Shown here: piece by piece, positions 27,136 through 36,365 of the stretch
How the letters are laid out: each line of letters starts with the position of its first letter
Numbering within the stretch: the stretch's first letter is position 1
Assembly: GCF_052180275.1 (NCBI RefSeq)
Contig: NZ_CP197465.1
Span: 3,038,001 to 3,102,000, forward strand
Origin: Kumtagia sp052180275
GTDB taxonomy: Bacteria > Pseudomonadota > Alphaproteobacteria > Rhizobiales > Rhizobiaceae
DNA: 64,000 nucleotides
Direction of reading: 5' to 3'
Notes under the pieces: generated by a model
Told to the model about the DNA's origin: nothing
The model's database searches: none
The model's input: only the letters and a program-made list of their open reading frames with translations
Made by a program: the position numbers and the translations under genes

Positions 27136-27750
27136 ATGTCCCACGATCACGACCACCATCACGACAACGATCTCGATCCCATGGCCGCGCGGGTGCGGGC
27201 CTTGGAGACGATCCTGACCCGCAAGGGGCTGGTCGATCCGGCGGCGATCGACGCCATCGTGGAGACCTACGAGACAAAGGTCGGGCCGCGCAACGGCGCG
27301 CGCGTCGTGGCGAAGGCGTGGAGCGATGCGAGCTTTGCCGACTGGCTGAGGCGTGACGCGACGGCGGCAATCGCCTCGCTCGGCTACAGTGGCCGGCAGG
27401 GCGAGCACATGCAGGCGGTGTTCAATACCGACAAGACGCACAACCTCGTCGTCTGCACGCTGTGCTCCTGCTATCCGTGGTCGGTGCTCGGCCTGCCGCC
27501 GGTCTGGTACAAGGCGCCGCCTTATCGCAGCCGCGCCGTCATCGATCCGCGTGGGGTTCTTGAGGAGTTCGGCCTAACTCTGCCAAACGACAGGAAAATC
27601 CGCGTCTGGGATTCGACCGCCGAGCTGCGCTATCTCGTCGTGCCGCTTCGTCCGGTCGGTGCCGAAGGCTGGGACGAGGAACGGCTTGCCGATCTGGTGA
27701 CGCGCGATTCGATGATCGGCACCGGACTGGCGCTGGAGCCGGCGGCATGA
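27136..27750 (+). CDS. nthA: Nitrile hydratase alpha subunit, cobalt type
   Basis: 204 residues. The metal site is V-C107-T-L-C110-S-C112; Thr after the first Cys marks the Co type (Fe enzymes have Ser). The two later cysteine-type ligands are normally oxidised to sulfinic and sulfenic forms. The enzyme hydrates nitriles to amides. The N-terminus is His/Asp-rich (six His in the first ten residues), which may bind metal. The downstream beta-subunit start overlaps by ATGA. No amidase, nitrilase or aldoxime dehydratase gene is adjacent, so the amide product must be handled elsewhere. Confidence 0.94.
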   Translation: MSHDHDHHHDNDLDPMAARVRALETILTRKGLVDPAAIDAIVETYETKVGPRNGARVVAKAWSDASFADWLRRDATAAIASLGYSGRQGEHMQAVFNTDKTHNLVVCTLCSCYPWSVLGLPPVWYKAPPYRSRAVIDPRGVLEEFGLTLPNDRKIRVWDSTAELRYLVVPLRPVGAEGWDEERLADLVTRDSMIGTGLALEPAA

Positions 27751-28406
27751 ACGGGCCGCACGATCTCGGCGGCCAGATGGGGTTCGGGCCGGTCGCGCCC
27801 GAGAAGGACGAGCCGTATTTTCATGGCGAATGGGAGAAGCGTGCGCTCGGCGTCACGATCTCGGCGGGCGCGATGGGCGCCTGGACGACCGACGAGAGCC
27901 GGCACATGCGGGAATCGCTGCACCCGGCCGACTACTATTCGTCCAGCTATTACGAGATCTGGATCAAGGCGCTGGAGCGGCTGCTTGTCCGCCACCAATT
28001 CGTGACGGATGAGGAGCTGGCGAAGGGCGAGGCGCTGTCGCCGGCGACCACACCGAAGCGGGTATTGAAGGCCGAGAACGTCGCAGCGGTGCTGGCGAAG
28101 GGCGCGCCCTGCGACCGGCCGGTCGAGGCGACGCCACGCTTCAAGGCGGGCGACCGGGTGCGGACGAAAAATTTCAATCCGACCGGCCACACGCGGCTGC
28201 CGCGTTATGCGCGGAGCAAGGCGGGCGTCGTCGAAGCGGTGCGCGAGGGATACGTGTTTCCCGACACCAACGCGCATGGCGGGGGCGAGCAGCCGCAGCA
28301 TGTCTATACGGTGGTGTTTTCCGCCGGCGAAATCTGGGGCGAGGGCGCCGACCCGACGCTCACCGTCTCGATCGACGCCTGGGAGAGTTATCTTGAACCG
28401 GCGTGA
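27747..28406 (+). CDS. nthB: Nitrile hydratase beta subunit
   Basis: 219 residues, beginning MNGPHDLGGQMGFGPV as is typical of the family. The N-terminal helical part wraps alpha; the C-terminal part is an SH3-like barrel (FKAGDRVRTKNFNPTGHTRLPRYAR). Conserved Arg residues in that barrel contact the oxidised Cys ligands. It overlaps nthA by four bases and the accessory gene by 14, indicating one operon. Confidence 0.94.
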   Translation: MNGPHDLGGQMGFGPVAPEKDEPYFHGEWEKRALGVTISAGAMGAWTTDESRHMRESLHPADYYSSSYYEIWIKALERLLVRHQFVTDEELAKGEALSPATTPKRVLKAENVAAVLAKGAPCDRPVEATPRFKAGDRVRTKNFNPTGHTRLPRYARSKAGVVEAVREGYVFPDTNAHGGGEQPQHVYTVVFSAGEIWGEGADPTLTVSIDAWESYLEPA

Positions 28407-28755
28407 AACGGCGCTTGCGCTACCGGACGGGATCGACGAACCAGTTTTTGCCGAGCCTTGGCAGGCGGAAGCTTTCGCGCTCGTGGTGGCGCTGAACGAG
28501 GGCGGCGTGTTTTCGTGGAGCGAATGGGCCGAGGCGCTTTGCGCCGAAGTGCATCGCGAGGATGCCGCGCATGATGGTCACGACTATTACGACCATTGGC
28601 TGGCGGCGCTTGAAAAGCTGCTGGCGAAGAAGGACGTAGCGTCGCCTGCCGAAGTCGAGGCGCTGGCGGCGGCATGGGAGCGCGCGGCACATGCCACGCC
28701 GCATGGAAAACCGGTCCTGCTGGAGAACGATCCGCAGCGTTCGTTGGCGGGATAG
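28393..28755 (+). CDS. Nitrile hydratase accessory protein (activator, P14K-like)
   Basis: 120 residues, beginning at TTG 28393, the only good in-frame start near the ribosome site GGGAGAG seven bases upstream. The sequence (VFAEPWQAEAFALVVAL, then FSWSEWAEAL and YYDHWLAALEKLL) matches the small NHase activator family, which resembles the beta-subunit N-terminus and, in Co-type systems, shuttles alpha subunits for cobalt loading. The 14-base overlap with nthB suggests coupled translation. It could be missed by callers that require ATG/GTG. Confidence 0.82.
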   Translation: MNRRETALALPDGIDEPVFAEPWQAEAFALVVALNEGGVFSWSEWAEALCAEVHREDAAHDGHDYYDHWLAALEKLLAKKDVASPAEVEALAAAWERAAHATPHGKPVLLENDPQRSLAG

Positions 28756-28917
28756 CTCGATAGGGCATGTACGACGGATAGGCCTCAATCCGGCTCAAAG
28801 TTCATCACGACCTGGCAGCGCGCATAGCATTGCGCGGATGCACGTGCGCGATATGCTGGCTGGAATCGCGCCTTGACGTCCGATTGCGCGCAGGAAGCCG
28901 TGTTGAAAGCGACCATC

Positions 28918-31119
28918 ATGACAGTTCGTGCCGCCTTCCTGAAACTGGCGTTCGTTCTCGCGCTGGGGTTGTTTGCCGCTGCGATCCCGGCCTCGGCGCA
29001 GACTGCGGCGCCACCGGCCGCCGCGGACGCTCCGCCCAAGGAAAAGCTCGACCAGCTGATCCAGCTGCTTTCCGATCCGGCGATCAAGCAATGGGTGGAG
29101 AAGCAGGCGCAGGCTGCGCCGCTCACGCCTCAGCCCGAGGCCGCTGCAGCAGCCAGTGGCATGCAGGAATCGCCGATGTCGGCGGCGCTTGCCCGTGTGA
29201 AGACGCATCTGCAGCGCCTCGCGGCGGCCACGACGCGCCTGCCGCAGGAGTTAGAGCGCGCCCGCACCATCATGATGCTGGAGTTCGCGGATCGTGGCCT
29301 TGTCGGCATCGCCCTTTTGATCGCCTTTTTCATCGCGGTGGGCGCGGCGGCTGCCAGACTGACCCATTGGCTGACGGCCGGGCTGCGGCGATGGACGACC
29401 GCCCAGCCGAAGAACACGCCGCAGGGCAGGGCGAAGAAGTTTGGCGGCCGGTTCATTTTCGGGCTGCTCAAGGTCGGTGCCTTCATGCTGGGAAGCGCCG
29501 GCGCCTTCCTGCTGTTCGACTGGCCGCCGCTGCTGCGCGAGATCGTGCTGCTCTATTTGTCCGCGGCGATCGTCACCTGGGCGATGGTCACCTTCCTGCG
29601 TTTTTCGCTGATGCCGCCGCATATCAGCGTGGCGGATGCGATCGAGGTGCGGGCTTTGCCGATGACCGACGCGCGGGCGATGCACTGGTATCGCTGGATC
29701 GGCGTGGCGACCGGCGTCTTCATGGCCATCGCCGCGACCTTCACGCTGCTGCCGACACTCGGCTTCGACCAGGATAGCGTACTGGCGATCGCCGTTCCGA
29801 TCGACCTGCTGATGCTGGCGATCGCGCTCGGCGCGGTGTGGCTGCGTCCCAAGGCGGAACTGGGAGGCGGAGCCACGCAGGGCCAGATCAGCCCGACGGC
29901 GGCGACATGGCTGCTCACCGTCTATTTCATCCTGCTGTTCCTGATCCGAACCAGCGGGGCGTTCATCCTGTTCTGGTTCGCTGTGGCGATCGTGGCGCTG
30001 CCGGGGATCATCCTGATGATGCATCGGGCCGTACATTACGTTCTGCGCGCACCGCAGGGTGGCACGGACGCCAAGCCGGTCCCGGCCGTGACCGTGGCTG
30101 TGATCGACCGCGGCATCCGCATCGCGCTGGTGGTGCTCGCCGCCTACCTGCTGGCCAATGTGTGGGGCCTCGACATGCAGTCGATGCGCAACGCGGATGC
30201 GACGCATACGCTGATCCTGCGCGGCATACTGAACGCGGCGGTGATCGCGCTCGCGGCGGATTTCGGCTGGAGCATCATCAAGGCCATCATCGGGCACAGA
30301 CTGGGCGTGATGACGCCGCCGCCAGCCGCCGACGGCGAGGAGCATCACGCGGTCGATCCGCAGCAGGCGCGGCTGCGCACGCTTCTGCCCATCGTGCAGA
30401 ACATCCTGTTCGCTGCGATCGTCATCATGGCGATCCTGATGATCCTGTCGTCGGTGGGCATCCAGATCGGGCCGCTGATAGCCGGCGCGGGCGTGGTCGG
30501 CGTGGCGATCGGTTTTGGCGCGCAGACGCTGGTGAAGGACATCATCTCCGGTGTGTTCTACCTGCTCGACGACGCATTTCGCGTCGGCGAGTACATCACC
30601 AGCGGCAAATACATGGGCACCGTGGAGAGCTTCAGCCTGCGCTCGGTGAAATTGCGCCATCATCGCGGGCCGCTGTTCACCATCCCGTTCGGCGAACTGG
30701 GGGCGGTGCAGAATTCGAGCCGCGACTGGGTGACGGACAAGTTCAACATCACAGTCGGCTTCGACACGGACCTGGAGGCGGCGCGCAAGCTGATCAAAAA
30801 GATCGGCCTGGAACTGGCGGCGGACCCGGAATATTCCGCTGCCGTTATCGAGCCGATCAAGATGCAGGGCGTCCAGGGTTTTGGCGAATACGGCATCGAT
30901 CTCAGGATCAAGATGACGACAAAACCCGGCGAGGGGTTCAGCATGAAGCGCAAGTTCTACGTGCGCATCCGACAGGCTTTCAAGGACGCCGGCATCGTCC
31001 TGCCGTCGCCGACAGTGCATGTCCAGCAGGATGAGGCGGCGATTGCCGCGGCGGCGCAGAACCTGGTCACCCGGTCGCGCAAGAAGAAGGCTGCCGCGGC
31101 AGCGGCGGAAGGGGAGTGA
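28918..31119 (+). CDS. MscS-family mechanosensitive channel, large form
   Basis: 733 residues. A signal peptide covers about 1-28 (ends ASAQ). A periplasmic Ala/Gln-rich region is followed by about nine to eleven membrane segments. The MscS pore and beta domain are at AGAGVVGVAIGFGAQTLVKDIISG and RVGEYITSGKYMGTVESFSLRSV. The C-terminus is basic (RKKKAAAAAAEGE). It gates under membrane tension to release solutes. I chose ATG 28918 over an upstream frame beginning at 28873 because the signal peptide starts there. Confidence 0.88.
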   Translation: MTVRAAFLKLAFVLALGLFAAAIPASAQTAAPPAAADAPPKEKLDQLIQLLSDPAIKQWVEKQAQAAPLTPQPEAAAAASGMQESPMSAALARVKTHLQRLAAATTRLPQELERARTIMMLEFADRGLVGIALLIAFFIAVGAAAARLTHWLTAGLRRWTTAQPKNTPQGRAKKFGGRFIFGLLKVGAFMLGSAGAFLLFDWPPLLREIVLLYLSAAIVTWAMVTFLRFSLMPPHISVADAIEVRALPMTDARAMHWYRWIGVATGVFMAIAATFTLLPTLGFDQDSVLAIAVPIDLLMLAIALGAVWLRPKAELGGGATQGQISPTAATWLLTVYFILLFLIRTSGAFILFWFAVAIVALPGIILMMHRAVHYVLRAPQGGTDAKPVPAVTVAVIDRGIRIALVVLAAYLLANVWGLDMQSMRNADATHTLILRGILNAAVIALAADFGWSIIKAIIGHRLGVMTPPPAADGEEHHAVDPQQARLRTLLPIVQNILFAAIVIMAILMILSSVGIQIGPLIAGAGVVGVAIGFGAQTLVKDIISGVFYLLDDAFRVGEYITSGKYMGTVESFSLRSVKLRHHRGPLFTIPFGELGAVQNSSRDWVTDKFNITVGFDTDLEAARKLIKKIGLELAADPEYSAAVIEPIKMQGVQGFGEYGIDLRIKMTTKPGEGFSMKRKFYVRIRQAFKDAGIVLPSPTVHVQQDEAAIAAAAQNLVTRSRKKKAAAAAAEGE

Positions 31120-31144
31120 GCGACAGGAATGCTCGCGGAGACTT

Positions 31145-31768
31145 TCAACTGCCTCGCGGCAGGCTTGCCTCGATCAGCCGGTCGGCGTTTTGTGCAACCG
31201 AGGCGGCGGGGCCGTCCGGTCCGAAGAGTTGGCCACTGATGTAGGCGCCTTCGATCAAAAGCAGCAGTCCGTCGCCGAGTGTATCGGGGTCGGCCGCGCC
31301 CATGCCGGCCGCCATCTCGCGCAGGCGGCGGCGCAACTCGCGTTTGTTGTTTTCGCCGACGGCACGGGCCGGGTGGTTCGGTTCGGGGTATTCCACCGCC
31401 GCATTGGTCATGCCGCAGCCGCGATAGCCTTCCATGACCGCGCGCTCGCCAACCCGCGACAGGAAAACAAAAATCTGCCTGCGGGGATCGCCGGGATGGG
31501 CGGCAACCGCCGCGTCGAAGCGCTTCCAGAATTCCTGGTCGTAGACTCTCAAGTAGGATGCCGCGAGTTCATCCTTGGACGCGAAGCTGCGGTAGAGGCT
31601 GGGCTTGGTGACGCCTGCCTGCCTGACGATCTCATCGACGCCGATAGCGCGGATGCCTTCAAGGTAAAAGAGCCTGCGGGCCGTATCCAGAATGCGATCG
31701 GCGGCGCGCAGCGACCGGCCGGGTGCTTCGTGTTCGACGGTGGCATCAGCTTTTTTTTCGTCGCTCAT
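31145..31768 (-). CDS. TetR/AcrR family regulator
   Basis: 207 residues. Helix-turn-helix at about 24-70 (AADRILDTARRLFYLEGIRAIGVDEIV then SLYRSFASKDEL). The C-terminal ligand domain is not specific. It is divergent from the MFS gene; a matched inverted repeat lies in the 69-base gap over the MFS promoter, so it most likely represses that transporter and perhaps itself. Confidence 0.9.
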   Translation of the reverse strand: MSDEKKADATVEHEAPGRSLRAADRILDTARRLFYLEGIRAIGVDEIVRQAGVTKPSLYRSFASKDELAASYLRVYDQEFWKRFDAAVAAHPGDPRRQIFVFLSRVGERAVMEGYRGCGMTNAAVEYPEPNHPARAVGENNKRELRRRLREMAAGMGAADPDTLGDGLLLLIEGAYISGQLFGPDGPAASVAQNADRLIEASLPRGS

Positions 31769-31780
31769 CGATCTGGCTGC

Positions 31781-31828
31781 TTGACAATGTTACTGAACGG
31801 TACGTATCAAGTATCAAGATACGTACCG
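31781..31828 (+). promoter_or_regulatory. MFS promoter with TetR operator
   Basis: TTGACA at 31781-31786, 18-base spacer, TATCAA at 31805-31810. An inverted repeat CGGTACGTATC (31798-31808), nine bases, GATACGTACCG (31818-31828) covers the -10 box and expected start, the position of a repressor operator. Confidence 0.72.
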
Positions 31829-31837
31829 GTGAGTCAC

Positions 31838-33118
31838 ATGGCAATAGCAAATTCTCGTCCCTTCGGCCAGCGCTACGCATTCGTCGTTGTCGGCGTCATC
31901 TTCCTCTGCCTGCTGATCGCGGCCGGGCTGCGCTCATCCATGTCGGTGATGATGCTGCCGCTGGAGGACGCATTCGGCTGGCGGCGCGACGTGATCTCGC
32001 TGGCCGCTGCGGTCGGCATTTTTATCTACGGGCTTGCCGGCCCCTTCGCTGCCGCGCTCATGGAGCGTATCGGCCTGAGGCGGACGCTGCTCTGGGCCCT
32101 GCTCATCATGTCGGGCTCGACCGCGCTCAGCCTGTTCATGACCCAGCCCTGGCACCTGATCGCGACCTGGGGCGTGCTGTCCGGCGTCGGTTCCGGCGCG
32201 GTCGCGACCGTGCTCGGCGCGACCATCGTCAACCGCTGGTTCAAGACCAATCGCGGTCTGATGATGGGGCTGATGTCGGCCAGTGCCGCGACCGGCCTGC
32301 TGGTGTTCCTGCCGGTCCTGGCGGCGCTGTCGCAGTGGGGCGGCTGGCAGCCGGTGGCGATCACGGTGGCGATCGCCACTGCGGCGCTGATCCCGCTGGT
32401 CTGGCTGCTTGTGCCGGAGCGGCCGTCGTCGATCGGGCTGACACGCTTCGGCGCCGATGGTCCGGAGCCAGAAGCGCCGGCGGTTGCCGGCAATTTCCTG
32501 ACACACACGCTGTCGACGTTGCGCAAGGCGGCGGGAACCCGCGTGTTCTGGTATCTTTTCGCGACCTTCTTCATCTGCGGCTTCACCACCAACGGGCTTG
32601 TCGGCACGCATCTCATCGCCTTCTGCGGCGACATGGGCATTCCGGAGGTGCAGGCGGCTGGCCTGCTCGCCATGATGGGCGTTTTCGACCTGATCGGCAC
32701 GACCTTGTCGGGCTGGCTCACCGATCGTTTCGATGCGCGAAAGCTGCTGGGCGTCTATTACGGCATACGCGGCCTGGCGCTGATCTACCTGCCGCTATCC
32801 GGCTTCTCACCATGGGCGCTTGCCGTTTTCGCGGTGTTCTACGGGCTGGACTGGATCGCCACCGTGCCGCCGACGCTGAAACTCTCCAACGAGGCGTTCG
32901 GCGACCGCAGCGGGCCGCTGGTGTTCGGCTGGATCGTCGCCGGCCACCAGGTCGGCGCCGCGGCAGCAGCCTTCTTCGGCGGCTACATGCGAGAACTGCA
33001 AGGCAACTACGATCTGGCCTTCCAGATCGCCGGTATGACGGCGATTGCCGCGGCGGCGCTGTCGCTGCTGATCCGGCCGGCGCGCAGCGACCGGATCGGC
33101 GAGCCGCAGCCGGCGTGA
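31838..33118 (+). CDS. MFS transporter
   Basis: 426 residues with about twelve membrane segments. Segments and loops fit the monocarboxylate/oxalate-formate-like branch: FGWRRDVISLAAAVGIFIYGLAGPFAAALMER and GLMMGLMSASAATGLLVF. Substrate unknown. Control by the divergent TetR gene is supported by the operator overlapping the promoter. Confidence 0.88.
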   Translation: MAIANSRPFGQRYAFVVVGVIFLCLLIAAGLRSSMSVMMLPLEDAFGWRRDVISLAAAVGIFIYGLAGPFAAALMERIGLRRTLLWALLIMSGSTALSLFMTQPWHLIATWGVLSGVGSGAVATVLGATIVNRWFKTNRGLMMGLMSASAATGLLVFLPVLAALSQWGGWQPVAITVAIATAALIPLVWLLVPERPSSIGLTRFGADGPEPEAPAVAGNFLTHTLSTLRKAAGTRVFWYLFATFFICGFTTNGLVGTHLIAFCGDMGIPEVQAAGLLAMMGVFDLIGTTLSGWLTDRFDARKLLGVYYGIRGLALIYLPLSGFSPWALAVFAVFYGLDWIATVPPTLKLSNEAFGDRSGPLVFGWIVAGHQVGAAAAAFFGGYMRELQGNYDLAFQIAGMTAIAAAALSLLIRPARSDRIGEPQPA

Positions 33119-33239
33119 GGCGACAGCGGGCACGACCGGCGGTTGATTGACACTCTTCCTGCGGGAGCGCAGCATTTCCGTGCGCAGTCGGCCTCGGCCG
33201 CTCATGGCCGCGACCTCGATTGTTGTCGTGGAGAGTGTC

Positions 33240-34301
33240 ATGCGCGAAATCGACGGACAGAAACTGGACGCATTGGCCGGTCGGTTGATCGGCGACATCG
33301 GCGCCTGCGTCACCGGGGCGCTGGTCGTGCTGGGCGACAGGCTGGAGCTGTACAAGGCCATGGCGGACGGAGAGCCGGTCACGGCCGGGGAACTCGCGGC
33401 AAAGACCGGGTACAAGGAGCGCTATCTTCGCGAATGGCTGTCCGCACAGGCGGCGGCCGACTACATGCAATATGACGAGGCGACGGACTCCTTCAGCTTG
33501 ACGCCGGAGCAGGCGACGGCCTTCTCGCAGGAAGACAGCCCCGCCTTCTTCGCCGGGGCTTTCGAGGTCGTCCAGTCGATGTGGCTCGACGAACCGAAGA
33601 TCGCCGATGCGTTTCGCACCGGCCGGGGCGTCGGCTGGCACGAGCACAGCAATTGCCTGTTCCGGGGCACGGAACGGTTCTTCCGGCCAGGCTACAACGC
33701 CAACATCGTGAGCGGCTGGATCCCGGCGCTGGATGGCGTGCGCGAGCGCCTGGAAGCAGGCGCGTCGGTTGCCGACGTCGGCTGCGGACATGGCGCCTCG
33801 ACGATCCTGATGGCCAAGGCCTATCCGAAGTCCCGTTTCACCGGTTTCGACTATCACGCCCCGTCGATCGCGCGGGCGCGGGAGAGCGCCGAAGAAGAGG
33901 GCGTGGCCGACAGGGTGAAATTCGAGCAGGCGTCGGCGAAGGATTTTCCGGCGCGTGGCTACGATCTCGTAGCCATGTTCGACTGCCTACATGACATGGG
34001 CGACCCGGTGGGCGCCGGCCGGCATGTGAAGGAGGCGCTGGGCAAGGACGGGGTGTGGATGATCGTCGAGCCCTTTGCCAATGACAAGCTTTCGGACAAC
34101 CTCAACCCGATCGGCCGCATCTATTACGGCGCCTCGACCATGGTCTGCACGCCGGCCTCGCTGTCGCAGGAGGTGGGGCTTGGCCTCGGTGCGCAAGCGG
34201 GCGAGTTGCGCCTGCGCAAGGTGGCGCTGGACGCCGGCTTCAGCCGCTTCCGCAAGGCCACGGAAACGCCGGTCAACATGGTGTTCGAGGCGAGGCCGTA
34301 G
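33240..34301 (+). CDS. SAM-dependent methyltransferase with N-terminal winged helix
   Basis: 353 residues from ATG 33240, chosen for GGAGAG upstream. Residues 20-90 form a winged-helix dimerisation region (AAKTGYKERYLREWL). The SAM motif I is VADVGCGHGAS near residue 183, with FTGFDYHAPSI as motif II. Resembles the mycobacterial Rv2258c-type methyltransferases. Acceptor unknown. Confidence 0.86.
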   Translation: MREIDGQKLDALAGRLIGDIGACVTGALVVLGDRLELYKAMADGEPVTAGELAAKTGYKERYLREWLSAQAAADYMQYDEATDSFSLTPEQATAFSQEDSPAFFAGAFEVVQSMWLDEPKIADAFRTGRGVGWHEHSNCLFRGTERFFRPGYNANIVSGWIPALDGVRERLEAGASVADVGCGHGASTILMAKAYPKSRFTGFDYHAPSIARARESAEEEGVADRVKFEQASAKDFPARGYDLVAMFDCLHDMGDPVGAGRHVKEALGKDGVWMIVEPFANDKLSDNLNPIGRIYYGASTMVCTPASLSQEVGLGLGAQAGELRLRKVALDAGFSRFRKATETPVNMVFEARP

Positions 34302-34309
34302 CCGGCCGC

Positions 34310-35008
34310 TCAGCCGACGGCGGCGAGGGGTTCCGCCGCCGTCATCGCAGTGATCTCCATCGCCACCAGTTCCTGCAGACGCCACAGATTACGGTCGCGG
34401 ATTCCGAATTCGCCGAGCTTCAGGACGGTGTTGTAGAGATAGGCGGCATTGGAGCCGACATGGCCGCAGGCCCGCGCGATGCGGCGCGCGGCTTCCTCCA
34501 ATGGCAGCTTGTCGAGGATGAAGCTGCCCTTCGGCCCCACCCAGAAGGAGAGTGCCCGGATTTTTCCGGCATCAGTGTTCACGTCCAGCCAGCGGACGGT
34601 GTTCAGGTCGTCCGGTGAACTTGTTTCCCGCGATATCATCTGGGTGATGATCTCGCGTCGGCCCTCGGCTGGAAGGCGATAGGCCACCCCGCGGCAAGTG
34701 CCGCCACGTACAATGGCCATCATCAGTCCGGGTTGCTCGTCGGAGCCGCGCCAGCGACGCATGTCCATGCAGAAAGACCGATGCCAGCCGACAGCGGTGG
34801 CCGTGCGCAATTCGGCGGCCTCGAACACCGGCTTCCAGATCAACGAGCCGTAGGCGAACAGCCATACCGGCGCGTCGCCGCACTCGGCGTCGATGCGGAC
34901 AGCCTTGGCCTTGATCTCGGCGTCGGTCAGCGCCGGCCGGTCCGGCTCAGGCCCGGGATCGGCTACAACGCGTTCGCAGAGCGCGACGAGATCGGGCGTG
35001 AGCGCCAT
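34310..35008 (-). CDS. ChaC-like gamma-glutamylcyclotransferase
   Basis: 232 residues. The substrate loop is WLFAYGSLIWKP near residue 49, and further residues (RSFCMDMRRWRGSDEQPGLMMAI) match the ChaC family, which cleaves glutathione to 5-oxoproline and Cys-Gly. Start ATG 35008 has no strong ribosome site, so it is less certain. Divergent from the helicase gene. Confidence 0.85.
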   Translation of the reverse strand: MALTPDLVALCERVVADPGPEPDRPALTDAEIKAKAVRIDAECGDAPVWLFAYGSLIWKPVFEAAELRTATAVGWHRSFCMDMRRWRGSDEQPGLMMAIVRGGTCRGVAYRLPAEGRREIITQMISRETSSPDDLNTVRWLDVNTDAGKIRALSFWVGPKGSFILDKLPLEEAARRIARACGHVGSNAAYLYNTVLKLGEFGIRDRNLWRLQELVAMEITAMTAAEPLAAVG

Positions 35009-35154
35009 TGTGCTGTTTGGAGCCAAGCCGGAGATTCCCTGTGTCAGGTCCAGACTAGCGGCTTTCCGGCGTCGCTCAAGGCTTCTACCTGATGACGGCT
35101 CCCGATATTTGCGGCCCACATTTGATAACCGCACGCAGATTGCAATGACTGTTT

Positions 35155-35169
35155 GTTCTTTGTATGTTC
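35155..35169 (+). promoter_or_regulatory. LexA/SOS box, GTTC-N7-GTTC
   Basis: GTTC (35155-35158), seven bases, GTTC (35166-35169), exactly the direct-repeat LexA motif of alphaproteobacteria. It lies 65 bases before the helicase start. The same gap serves the divergent ChaC gene. Confidence 0.68.
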
Positions 35170-35234
35170 CTATTTCGGGCCTGTCTTGCCGATCTGGTCT
35201 TGCGAAGTGCGTTCGAATCCTCTCTGTCAGGTCC

Positions 35235-36362
35235 ATGGAATTCTCTCCGCAGCAGGATGATGCGCTGAAGGCGGTGGCGCGCTGGCTGAAGGCCGGCAAG
35301 CCGCAAATTTTCCGGCTGTTCGGTTATGCCGGCACGGGCAAGACGACACTTGCACGCTATTTCGCCGAGCATGTCGACGGCCAAGTGCAGTTCGCCGCCT
35401 TCACCGGCAAGGCGGCGCAGGTGCTGCGCTCCAAGGGCGCGACCAACGCCCGCACCATCCATTCGCTGATCTATAGGCCGCGCGGCGAGGAGGCTGTGGA
35501 GGACGAGACGACCGGCAAGACCTCGATGTCGCCGACCTTCTCGCTCAACCGGCAGAGTCCGATCATGCGGGCCAAGCTCGTGGTCGTCGACGAATGCTCG
35601 ATGGTCGACGAGCAGCTTGGCCGCGACCTGCTGAGCTTCGGCACGCCGATCCTGGTGCTCGGCGATCCCGGCCAGTTGCCGCCGATATCCGGCGGTGGGT
35701 TCTTCACCGAGCATGAGCCGGATTTCCTGCTCACCGAAATCCATCGGCAGGCGCGCGACAATCCGATCATCCGGCTGGCGCTGGACGTGCGCGAGGGCAG
35801 GGAGTTCATGCGCGGCGACTATGGCACCGCGCAGGTCATCGGCCGCGAGGACGTGACGCAGGAACTGGTGATGGGCGCCGACCAGGTTCTGGTGGGCACC
35901 AACCGGACGCGAAAACGCTACAACAAGCGATTGCGCGAGCTCAAGGGTTTTACCGCCGACTATCCGCAGGCCGGCGACAAGCTGGTCTGCCTGCGCAACG
36001 ATCCCAACAAGGGCCTTCTCAACGGCTCCCTGTGGAAAGTGATGACCTCCGCGCGGGAAACGGTGAAGCCGGGCATCAACCTCCTGGTTTCGCCGGAGGA
36101 AGACGATCCGGACCGCGGCGTCGCCAAGATCAAGCTGCTGAAGGCGGCTTTCGAGGATCCCGACGCCGAGATCCCGTGGCAGCAGAAGAAGCGGTTCGAC
36201 GATTTCGACTATGGCTACGCGCTGACGGTGCACAAGGCGCAGGGTTCGCAGTGGAACGAGGTCGTGCTCTTCGATGAGAGCTTTGCCTTCAAGGACACGC
36301 GCGAACGCTGGCTCTATACGGCGATCACGCGGGCGGCGGAGCGGCTGACCGTGGTGCGCTAA
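35235..36362 (+). CDS. RecD/Pif1-like superfamily 1B ATP-dependent DNA helicase
   Basis: 375 residues. Walker A GYAGTGKTT (30-38), Walker B VVVDECSM (DECS 119-122), LGDPGQLPP, a Q/R motif EIHRQ, and late motifs TVHKAQGSQWNEVVL and YTAITRA. Short for RecD (no partner domains), matching a stand-alone exodeoxyribonuclease-V-alpha-like ATPase common in Rhizobiales. An SOS box upstream suggests DNA-damage induction. Confidence 0.88.
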   Translation: MEFSPQQDDALKAVARWLKAGKPQIFRLFGYAGTGKTTLARYFAEHVDGQVQFAAFTGKAAQVLRSKGATNARTIHSLIYRPRGEEAVEDETTGKTSMSPTFSLNRQSPIMRAKLVVVDECSMVDEQLGRDLLSFGTPILVLGDPGQLPPISGGGFFTEHEPDFLLTEIHRQARDNPIIRLALDVREGREFMRGDYGTAQVIGREDVTQELVMGADQVLVGTNRTRKRYNKRLRELKGFTADYPQAGDKLVCLRNDPNKGLLNGSLWKVMTSARETVKPGINLLVSPEEDDPDRGVAKIKLLKAAFEDPDAEIPWQQKKRFDDFDYGYALTVHKAQGSQWNEVVLFDESFAFKDTRERWLYTAITRAAERLTVVR

Positions 36363-36365
36363 GCG

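Noticed and set aside
28785..29126. Minus-strand small Cys-containing frame overlapping the mscS start
   Set aside because: No ribosome site, overlaps the signal peptide of mscS, and only its last 20 residues look protein-like.
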